Origin: Humibacter sp049446075
GTDB lineage: Bacteria; Actinomycetota; Actinomycetes; Actinomycetales; Microbacteriaceae
Assembly (NCBI RefSeq): GCF_049446075.1
Contig: NZ_JBMSEB010000001.1
Span: 496,001 to 560,000, forward strand
DNA: 64,000 nt
Direction of reading: 5' to 3'
The notes under the pieces were generated by a model. That model saw only the letters and a program-made list of their open reading frames with translations, was not told where the DNA came from and did no database searches. Position 1 is the stretch's first letter, and each line of letters begins with the position of its first letter. Both the position numbers and the translations under genes were made by a program. Below are positions 52,007 to 58,402 of the stretch, piece after piece.

Positions 52007-53401
52007 CTACGCCTTGCTCTTGCTCGACTTCTTCTTCGGCTTCTCGTCGCCCGCTGGCGCCTCTTCGGTCGCGGGCTCAGCCTCGCCAGCGTCCGCCTCG
52101 TCAGCGTCCGCCTCGTCTGCGTTCTCGTCGACTGCGGCGAACTCCGAGAGGTCGACAGGGTTGCCCTTGCTGTCTTTCACGGACGCGCGTCCGAGCAGCA
52201 CGGCGATGGTCTTGTTGCGGGCGACCTCGCCGAACATCTGCTGCAGCTGGCCGTTCTCCCCCAGGACCTGCACGAACTCGTTCGGGTCCATGCCGTACTG
52301 GCCGGCGGCCTGAACGAGGTAGTTGCTCAGCTCGTCCTGGGTGACCTGCACGTTCTCCTTCTGTGCGATCTCGTCGAGCAGCACCTGGGTGCGGAAGGCC
52401 TTCTCGCTGGCCTCCTTCACCTCGGCGCGGTGCTCGTCGTCTTCCAGGCGGTTCTCCGACTCGAGGTGACGGTGCACCTCGTCTTCGACCAGAGCCTCGG
52501 GAACCGGGATCTCGGTGAGTTCGAGCAAGCGGTCGACCAGGAGCGTCCGCGCCTCGTTGCCCTGCGCAAAGGTCTTGCCGCGGGCGGCCTCGCCTCGCAG
52601 GCTCTCGCGGAGCTCGTCGATGGTGTCGAACTCGCTCGCGATCTGCGCGAAGTCGTCGTCGGCATCCGGGAGCTCACGCTCCTTGACCGCGTTCAGCGTG
52701 ACGGTGATCTCGGCGTCCTCGCCCTCGTGGTCGCCGCCGAGCAGCTTGGACGTGAACGTCGTGGTCTCACCTGCGGAGAGCGAGTCGAGCGCCTCGTCGA
52801 TGCCCTCGACCAGTTCGCCCGTGCCGATCTCGTACGACACGTTGGCTGCCGTGTCGACCTGTTCGTCGCCGATCGTGGCAACCAGGTCGAGCTGAGCGAA
52901 GTCGCCCTTCTTGGCCGGGCGGTCCACGGTGACGAGCGTGCCGAAACGGCTGCGCAGGCGTTCCAGCTCGGCGTCGACGTCTTCGTCGGTCACCTCGGCG
53001 GCGTCGACCGTCAGCTCCAGGCCGTTGTACTCGGGAAGCGTGATCTCGGGGCGAACGTCGACCTCGATGGCGACGACGAGGTCGCCCGAGTAGTCCTTGT
53101 CGCTTGGCCACTCGGTGATGTCGGCCTCGGGGCGTCCGACCGGCTTGACGTCGTTCTCCTCCACTGCGGTGCGGTAGAAGCCCTCGATGCCCTCGTTGAC
53201 GGCGTGCTCGAGCACGGCAGCCTTGCCGACTCGCTGATCGATGATGGGCGGCGGCACCTTGCCCTTGCGGAAGCCCGGGATGTTCACCTCTTGCGCGATG
53301 TGCTCGTAAGCGTGCTTGATGCTGGGCTGCAACTCGTCAGGGGTGACAGCGATGGTGAGCTTCGCGCGCGTGGGGCTCAGCTTCTCGACCGTGGTCTTCA
53401 C
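52007..53401 (-). CDS. tig: Trigger factor
   Basis: A 464-residue ribosome-bound chaperone with prolyl isomerase activity. The ribosome-binding loop is in IPGFRKGKVPPPIIDQRVG. The FKBP-like domain is residues about 155-245 (KKGDFAQLDLVATIGDEQVD, YEIGTGELVEGIDEALDSLSAGE). The helical substrate-binding arms follow. The acidic, Ala/Glu-rich tail ends with KKKSSKSKA. It lies directly downstream of tRNA-Pro on the same strand. Confidence 0.97.
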   Translation of the reverse strand: MKTTVEKLSPTRAKLTIAVTPDELQPSIKHAYEHIAQEVNIPGFRKGKVPPPIIDQRVGKAAVLEHAVNEGIEGFYRTAVEENDVKPVGRPEADITEWPSDKDYSGDLVVAIEVDVRPEITLPEYNGLELTVDAAEVTDEDVDAELERLRSRFGTLVTVDRPAKKGDFAQLDLVATIGDEQVDTAANVSYEIGTGELVEGIDEALDSLSAGETTTFTSKLLGGDHEGEDAEITVTLNAVKERELPDADDDFAQIASEFDTIDELRESLRGEAARGKTFAQGNEARTLLVDRLLELTEIPVPEALVEDEVHRHLESENRLEDDEHRAEVKEASEKAFRTQVLLDEIAQKENVQVTQDELSNYLVQAAGQYGMDPNEFVQVLGENGQLQQMFGEVARNKTIAVLLGRASVKDSKGNPVDLSEFAAVDENADEADADEADAGEAEPATEEAPAGDEKPKKKSSKSKA

Positions 53402-53449
53402 GTGGGAGATCTCCTGTGTTCGAAGGTGGTTCGGTCAGAGTCGACCTTG

Positions 53450-53523
53450 TCGGGGCGACAGGATTCGAACCTGCGGCCTCCCGCTCCCAAAGCGGGCGCT
53501 CTACCAAGCTGAGCTACGCCCCG
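53450..53523 (-). tRNA. tRNA-Pro(TGG)
   Basis: Read from 53523 on the minus strand, the acceptor CGGGGCG pairs fully with CGCCCCG and has the C1-G72 pair typical of bacterial tRNA-Pro. The anticodon loop TTTGGGA holds TGG and is closed by CCCGC/GCGGG. T-arm GGTTCGAATCC. Discriminator A; CCA not encoded. 74 bases. Confidence 0.96.
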
Positions 53524-53690
53524 GATCATGGTGGACCCTTACGTGCGACCGGCCGGGCACGCGCCAGGGCGTTCAGCAAGCCGAAATGACCTCGCACAGT
53601 CTAGCGAAGAATAAAGGATGCCCGTTGCCGCTGATTCCAGACCCCCAGTCGGCATGCACTACACTTTCACAGCGGTGCACGTAGCGCCTC

Positions 53691-53761
53691 GGGGATGTAG
53701 CTCAATGGTAGAGCCTCAGTCTTCCAAACTGATGGTGCGGGTTCGATTCCCGTCATCCCCT
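53691..53761 (+). tRNA. tRNA-Gly(TCC)
   Basis: A 71-base cloverleaf: acceptor GGGGATG with CATCCCC, anticodon loop CTTCCAA (TCC) closed by TCAGT/ACTGA, T-arm GGTTCGATTCC. Discriminator T; CCA not encoded. TACACT at 53660-53665 is a plausible -10. Its 3' end is duplicated 150 bp downstream. Confidence 0.96.
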
Positions 53762-53765
53762 CTCC

Positions 53766-53803
53766 ATGGTCCTGACGCCGCTTTCGAGCGGTGGCAGGAC
53801 CAT
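53766..53803 (+). terminator. Long UUCG-loop hairpin after tRNA-Gly
   Basis: The outer arms ATGGTCCTG and CAGGACCAT pair perfectly (9 bp). After one mismatch, CGCCGCT and AGCGGTG pair (one G-U) and close a TTCG tetraloop. It begins 4 bases after the tRNA end. No T-tract follows. It is probably the tRNA terminator or processing signal. Confidence 0.7.
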
Positions 53804-53893
53804 CCGCGCGTGCAGCGAATCGAACCCTCGGGTAGGCCCACGCCGCCGGAGGCTCCGCGCGCCGCGAAGCGGTGCGTGGAGGGGCGGTGGGGA

Positions 53894-53912
53894 CGATTCC
53901 CGTCATCCCCTC
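53894..53912 (+). repeat. Duplicate of the tRNA-Gly 3' end (att-like)
   Basis: Nineteen bases identical to tRNA-Gly positions 53744-53762 (starting CGATTCCCGTC) recur exactly 150 bp downstream. They cover half the T-arm and the acceptor 3' strand, the segment used by many tyrosine integrases. No integrase gene remains in the window. Confidence 0.75.
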
Positions 53913-54000
53913 CGTAAGCCATACGGCTGACCCGGATGGGCATGCAGGCCAGGAAATCAACCCTGGACGCCGCGTTCCATCGATCTGTCAGGATGGGCGG

Positions 54001-54516
54001 ATGCCGACGCGCCAGCCAGCAACATTCCGCGCCGTGTCCGTCATCGTCGCGGGGATCCTCGCGCTCGGACTGGCCGGCTGCACGGCTGTTGCAGCGCCGG
54101 TGCATGACCCGGCCCACTACTCGACCGGGGGTACGCACACGTGCGTGCACGGCGCATCCATCGAGCTAGATGGGGATTCCGTCGCGTTCATCATCGAGGG
54201 AGCGTGCAGTTCCGTCGTCGTTCATGGCGACGGCATGACGGTGCGCCTGCAACGGGCATTGGCACTCAGCGTGAACGGGCAGTCCGATTCCGTCACCGTG
54301 AACGACAGGATCGGCTCCGCCGTGCTCAAGGGGAACGGCATCTCGATCATGGCCGACTCGATCGGCTCGGTCCAGGTGACCGGTCAGAACAACTCGATAG
54401 CGGCGCCCGCGCTCGGATCGGTCATGGTGCAGGGCGATTTCAACGCCGTGACGACCCACCTCAAACCGAGCGACTACCGGGCGATCGGGCTCGACGACAC
54501 CCTCGTGGTGCAGTAG
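54001..54516 (+). CDS. DUF3060 lipoprotein
   Basis: A 171-residue lipoprotein with a lipobox at ILALGLAGC. The mature part is a repetitive beta structure of the DUF3060 kind: VVVHGDGMTVRLQ, LSVNGQSDSVTVND, VLKGNGISIMADS and VQVTGQNNSIAA. Each repeat is about 20 residues with an alternating N/D-G turn, so a small beta-solenoid is likely. Function unknown; exposed outside the membrane. Start ATG 54001 precedes the signal peptide. Confidence 0.82.
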   Translation: MPTRQPATFRAVSVIVAGILALGLAGCTAVAAPVHDPAHYSTGGTHTCVHGASIELDGDSVAFIIEGACSSVVVHGDGMTVRLQRALALSVNGQSDSVTVNDRIGSAVLKGNGISIMADSIGSVQVTGQNNSIAAPALGSVMVQGDFNAVTTHLKPSDYRAIGLDDTLVVQ

Positions 54517-54655
54517 CAGCGTGACGAGGCGTAACCCGCAGGTTCGCGCCAGAGCAACCATCGCGTTCGTGCGCGTCAACGAACGGCCACAAGGTTTGGG
54601 AGAATGGCCCCGTCTCAAGACGACTCTCTCCGACCGCCGACGAAAAGGCCCTCGA

Positions 54656-55267
54656 ATGACACCAGATGAAGCAGCTGCCATCCTCGACGTCTCGAAGGAT
54701 GCGACGGCCGCCGAGATCCTCGCCGCCTACTCCAAGAAGGCGCAGGCCGCGGGCGGAGCCAATGCGGGCAACCTGGAAGCAGAGAAGGCCGAAGTGGAGG
54801 TGCTCGGCGAGGCGCGCATCACGTTGATGACGCACAGACAGAAGACGCAAGGTACGCAACAGCGCACAGCCGTCGCGCAGCAGGCATCCGGAAAGGTACA
54901 GGCGGGCGGCGCTCAGCCGGAGTACGGCGAGCGCGCAGCCTCAGAGGCGGTGTGGCCGGAGGACGCGCCAGCCAAGGGCAAGGTGCGAACGCCGGAGGAG
55001 GAGCAGCTGCGAAAGCAGCGATCGTTCATCATCGCCGTTATCGGGCTCGTTCTGTCGCTGACCGCATGGGTGTGGTGGCTGCTCGAGCCGCTCTCGCTGT
55101 TCGGAATCGGTCTCAGCATCTGGGCGCTCGTGCGAGTGCGCGGATATGGCAGCGGCATGTACACGGGCACGCGCATCGTGGTGTGGATCTCCATTGTGCT
55201 CGGCGTGCTCGCGCTCCTCGGGAACATCCTGCTCATCGTCAACGGAATCGGCGCATCCCGGGGCTGA
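54656..55267 (+). CDS. Membrane protein with a degenerate J-like N-terminus
   Basis: A 203-residue protein. Residues 2-30 (TPDEAAAILDVSKDATAAEILAAYSKKAQ) resemble helices I-II of a J-domain, but the HPD motif and helix III are missing: the sequence goes on to GGANAGNLEAEKAEVEVLGEARITLM. A Gln/Ala-rich linker follows. Two C-terminal helices (SFIIAVIGLVLSLTAWVWWLL, IVVWISIVLGVLALLGNILLIV) anchor it, with a DUF4190-like GIGLSIWALVRVRG turn. No named family; a DnaK role is doubtful without HPD. Confidence 0.78.
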   Translation: MTPDEAAAILDVSKDATAAEILAAYSKKAQAAGGANAGNLEAEKAEVEVLGEARITLMTHRQKTQGTQQRTAVAQQASGKVQAGGAQPEYGERAASEAVWPEDAPAKGKVRTPEEEQLRKQRSFIIAVIGLVLSLTAWVWWLLEPLSLFGIGLSIWALVRVRGYGSGMYTGTRIVVWISIVLGVLALLGNILLIVNGIGASRG

Positions 55268-55406
55268 ACGGGACTCTTGCGAATGGATGCTCTCGCGCAA
55301 GTCGGGCGGGACGTGAGAAAGGGCTTAGCCCAGCCTTTGCTTCCTTGCGGAATGACACCAGCCGCGTAGCGTTGAACACGATAACGAGCGAAGGGACGAC
55401 CGATCC

Positions 55407-55892
55407 ATGAGCAACACCGAAACGACCCCCAAGGCCACCACCAACCCCGACGTCGCCGCGGGCACTGCACAGTTCTTGACGCCTGTGGTGATCGAGCTCG
55501 AGGCGCTCGTGGTGAACGGCAAGCAGGCCCACTGGAACCTCCGCGGAGCCAACTTCATCGGCGTGCACGAGTTGCTCGACCTCTTCGTAACGCACGCCCA
55601 GGAGTGGGCAGATCTCGCAGCCGAGCGCATTGTCGCTCTGGGGCTGCCCATCGATGCTCGCATCGCGACTGTCGCGGCCATCACGAAGGCCGAGCCGCTC
55701 AGCGATGGCTTCGTGCAGTCCGATAAGTCGATCGCAGAGGTCATCGGCCAGATCGACGTCGCATTGGAAGCAGTGAACACCGCGGTGCGCGAGCTCGACG
55801 AGCTGGACCAGACGAGCCAGGACATCGCGATCGAGATCGCTCGCGGACTCGACAAAGACCGCTGGCTGCTGTTCGCGCACATCGCGAAGTAG
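55407..55892 (+). CDS. dps: Dps family ferritin-like protein
   Basis: A 161-residue ferritin-like protein. KQAHWNLRGANFIGVHELLDLFVTHAQEWADLAAERI carries the Dps ferroxidase positions (His, His, Asp/Glu) shared across subunits. In the family it stores iron, detoxifies peroxide and may coat DNA. The N-terminus is short and Thr-rich, without a strong Lys patch. Confidence 0.94.
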   Translation: MSNTETTPKATTNPDVAAGTAQFLTPVVIELEALVVNGKQAHWNLRGANFIGVHELLDLFVTHAQEWADLAAERIVALGLPIDARIATVAAITKAEPLSDGFVQSDKSIAEVIGQIDVALEAVNTAVRELDELDQTSQDIAIEIARGLDKDRWLLFAHIAK

Positions 55893-55904
55893 CTTCAGGA
55901 ATGG

Positions 55905-55940
55905 GAAGAGGGTCGCGGCCGCGAGGCTGCGGCCCTCTTC
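55905..55940 (+). terminator. Terminator hairpin after dps
   Basis: GAAGAGGGTCGC and GCGGCCCTCTTC form a 12-bp stem with one G-T pair, 12 bases past the dps stop. No T-tract follows. Confidence 0.65.
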
Positions 55941-55952
55941 GGCGTGGGGGGC

Positions 55953-56040
55953 GGTTTCGACACGCGTCGGGATTCGCCCGGCGCTGCTCAACCGGCGGTA
56001 GGAGTCACGTCCAGTAGCCCGGCGCTGCTCAATCGGTGGC
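55953..56040. repeat. Degenerate copies of the dispersed Microbacteriaceae repeat
   Basis: GGTTTCGACACGCG followed by GCTGCTCAACCGGCGG resembles the right arm of the palindrome at 60971-61096 (GGTTTCGATACGCG ... GCTACTCAACCAGCG). A second partial copy follows, with the 15-base string CCCGGCGCTGCTCAA at 55977-55991 and again at 56018-56032. It fills the gap between dps and the nei-like gene. Confidence 0.7.
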
Positions 56041-56045
56041 GAGCC

Positions 56046-57074
56046 TCAAGCCTGGCAATTCGGGCACCAGTACAGCTTGCGCGCGCCCATGACCTCCATC
56101 ACGATGTGCGTACCGCACACCCGGCACGGCAGGCCCTCGCGCTTGTAGACCCAGTGCCGGTCCTCGCGACTGGCCATGGCACGTGTCCAGTCCTCGGGCG
56201 TCAGGTCGTCCATAGTCATCATCTGTCCGGTACGCACGCCGATGTCGAGCAGGTGCGCCCAGTCGCGCCACAGCGCTTTCGCCGTCTCACGCGGCACCTT
56301 CTTGCCAGGCGTGTGCGGGTTCAGCCGGGCCCGGAAGAGCATCTCGGCCCGGTAGACGTTGCCGATACCACTCATGACGGACTGGTCCATGAGCAGCATT
56401 CCCACGGGCGTCTGCTTCGAGGTGATCACGTCTGCGACGCGGTCTTCCACCTCAGGGCCGTCGTCGACGAGGGGGTCGGGACCGAGGCCCGCAATCACCT
56501 CCGCCACCTGCGCCTCGTCGATCACCTGGCACGCGGTCGGACCGCGAAGGTCGGCCACCGCGGTCTCTGTCAGCAATCGGGCCCGCACTGCACCCACGGG
56601 TTCGGGCGGAAAAGCGAAGGCGCTGTCGTCTTCCTTCTCGGATTCCGACATGCGCAGGCGGGCGCGCCTCGGCGCACCCATGCTCGCGATGGAGTCCTCC
56701 CCGCGTGAGTCGAGCAGCGTTGCGGCGCGGAGCCCGTCCTCCCGCTGCGCCTGCTCCGCGGGATCGAAAACCGTGCCGTGCTGGTTGGTCTGCCCCATGC
56801 GCCCGCGGGCCGACCGGATCGTGTCGTCGACCGTGATCTCGCCCGCGAAGTCCCAAGCACCATAGAGGCCGAGGTGCACACGCAACCAGAGGCCGTTGTC
56901 GAACGCGAGGAAGAGCTGCTTTCCGATGGCACGTGCATCCGTCATGATGTGGCCGTCGATGAGCGCGGCGTCGGCGCTGAACCGGCCTTGGGGTGAACTG
57001 ACCGCGACGCGTTCGCCGACGAAGTTGCGCCGGAACTGCAGGGCGATGCGGTGGACGGAATGTCCTTCTGGCAT
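56046..57074 (-). CDS. Fpg/Nei family DNA glycosylase (Nei-like)
   Basis: A 342-residue bifunctional glycosylase/AP lyase for oxidised bases. It begins MPEGHSVHRIA with the catalytic Pro2 and Glu3. The helix-two-turn-helix region (MDQSVMSGIGNVYRAEMLFRARLNPHTPG) is intact. The C-terminal zinc finger is CRVCGTHIVMEVMGARKLYWCPNC. It follows rpiB by 6 bp. Confidence 0.94.
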   Translation of the reverse strand: MPEGHSVHRIALQFRRNFVGERVAVSSPQGRFSADAALIDGHIMTDARAIGKQLFLAFDNGLWLRVHLGLYGAWDFAGEITVDDTIRSARGRMGQTNQHGTVFDPAEQAQREDGLRAATLLDSRGEDSIASMGAPRRARLRMSESEKEDDSAFAFPPEPVGAVRARLLTETAVADLRGPTACQVIDEAQVAEVIAGLGPDPLVDDGPEVEDRVADVITSKQTPVGMLLMDQSVMSGIGNVYRAEMLFRARLNPHTPGKKVPRETAKALWRDWAHLLDIGVRTGQMMTMDDLTPEDWTRAMASREDRHWVYKREGLPCRVCGTHIVMEVMGARKLYWCPNCQA

Positions 57075-57080
57075 ACGGGC

Positions 57081-57569
57081 CTACCGGTCGACGCCTTTGC
57101 CGGCAATGTCGCCGGTGGCTTCGAACTCGGCGAGCTGCGCGATACGACGCACGTGACGCTCCTCGAACGAGAACGGCTCTGCGATGAACGTGTCGATGAA
57201 CGAGATCGCTTCCTCCACCGTGTGCTGACGGGCGCCGATCGCGATGACATTGGCGTCGTTGTGCTGTCGTGCAAGCAGCGCCGTGCTCTCGTTCCAGACC
57301 AGAGCGGCACGGATGCCCAGTACCTTGTTCGCCGCGATCTGCTCGCCATTGCCTGAGCCGCCAAACACGACGCCGAACGCCTGCACACCGGCCTGCTGAT
57401 CCGCCACCACACCCTTCGCCGCATTGATGCAGAACGCCGGGTAGTCGTCGAGCGGGTCGAATTCCTGAGGGCCGTGGTCGATCACCTCGTGGCCGGTCTC
57501 TCGCAGGTGCTGTTGCAGCGTCTGGGAGAACTCGAGGCCGGCATGGTCGGTACCGATGTGGATGCGCAT
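57081..57569 (-). CDS. rpiB: Ribose-5-phosphate isomerase B
   Basis: A 162-residue RpiB/LacAB-type isomerase linking ribulose- and ribose-5-phosphate. MRIHIGTDHAGLEFS, then VVFGGSGNGEQIAANKVLGIRAALVWNESTALLARQHNDANVIAIGAR are the family core. ATG 57569, with GGTGG upstream, is preferred over the GTG two codons earlier. Between the DsbA-like and nei-like genes on one strand. Confidence 0.95.
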   Translation of the reverse strand: MRIHIGTDHAGLEFSQTLQQHLRETGHEVIDHGPQEFDPLDDYPAFCINAAKGVVADQQAGVQAFGVVFGGSGNGEQIAANKVLGIRAALVWNESTALLARQHNDANVIAIGARQHTVEEAISFIDTFIAEPFSFEERHVRRIAQLAEFEATGDIAGKGVDR

Positions 57570-57635
57570 GGCCACCAGTCTAGGGACGCGCTACGACTCG
57601 TTCGCGGCGTCAGGCGCCGGCCGAACCGGGCGATA

Positions 57636-58235
57636 TCAGTCGAAGATCGGATCGCGAGTGCGGCTGCGTTTGAGCTCGAAGAATCCGTCGTAGGAGGCGG
57701 CCGCCACGATGCCGTCCCACAGCGTGAGAGCCTGCTCGCCGCGCGGCGTGGGAGAGATGACAGGGCCGAAGAAGGCCGTGCCGGCCACCGCGATGACGGG
57801 CGTGCCGACATCCTGGCCCACGCGCTCGATGCCGTCGGCGTGGCTCGCGCGAAGCTGCACGTCGTACTCGTCAGAGTCCGCATACCCGGCATAGTCCGCG
57901 GGCAGCCCGACCTCCTCGAGCGCCTCGGCGATCACGGCGTCGGAGTCTTTGCGCCTCCCGGGATGGATGCGCGAGCCCAGGGCGTCGTACAACGGCTTCA
58001 CCGCCTGCTGCCCCTGCAACTCTCCCACCGCGGTCACGAGCCGTGCGTATCGCAAGGTGCGTGGCAGCGTCGCACGGTAAGAGTCCGACACGTCTTTGCC
58101 CTCATTAAGGACGTACAGGCTCATGATGTGCCAGGTCACGTTCAGGTCGCGGTGCGGTGACACCTCGTCGACCCAACGCGATGTCATCCAGGCCCATGGG
58201 CACGACGGGTCGAACCAGAAATCAACGTCGGTCAT
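57636..58235 (-). CDS. DsbA-family thioredoxin-fold protein (Rv2466c-like)
   Basis: A 199-residue protein. VDFWFDPSCPWAWMTSRWVDEV is the actinobacterial DsbA-like signature; the active site reads Cys12-Pro-Trp-Ala, so the resolving cysteine of a CxxC is missing. VGTPVIAVAGTAFFGPVISP holds the cis-Pro. No signal peptide, so cytoplasmic. Related proteins act as mycothiol-dependent reductases. Divergent from pepN. Confidence 0.9.
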   Translation of the reverse strand: MTDVDFWFDPSCPWAWMTSRWVDEVSPHRDLNVTWHIMSLYVLNEGKDVSDSYRATLPRTLRYARLVTAVGELQGQQAVKPLYDALGSRIHPGRRKDSDAVIAEALEEVGLPADYAGYADSDEYDVQLRASHADGIERVGQDVGTPVIAVAGTAFFGPVISPTPRGEQALTLWDGIVAAASYDGFFELKRSRTRDPIFD

Positions 58236-58402
58236 GCGTCCATCCAACCGGCTGCGCCTCGGGATCGCAGCGGATGCGCCGCCGATAGGCTTGTTCGTCG
58301 GGCGCCGTACACGACATGGCGGCCCGATCCAGCGCTGCGCAGGACTGCGCAGAATGCCATGCGCCGCCATCGCCAGCGCCGACGGCCAGAGACAGGAGAA
58401 CC

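Noticed and set aside
53762..55267. A genomic island carried next to tRNA-Gly
   Set aside because: The duplicated end lies before these genes, their GC and codon use look normal, and no integrase or mobile gene is present.
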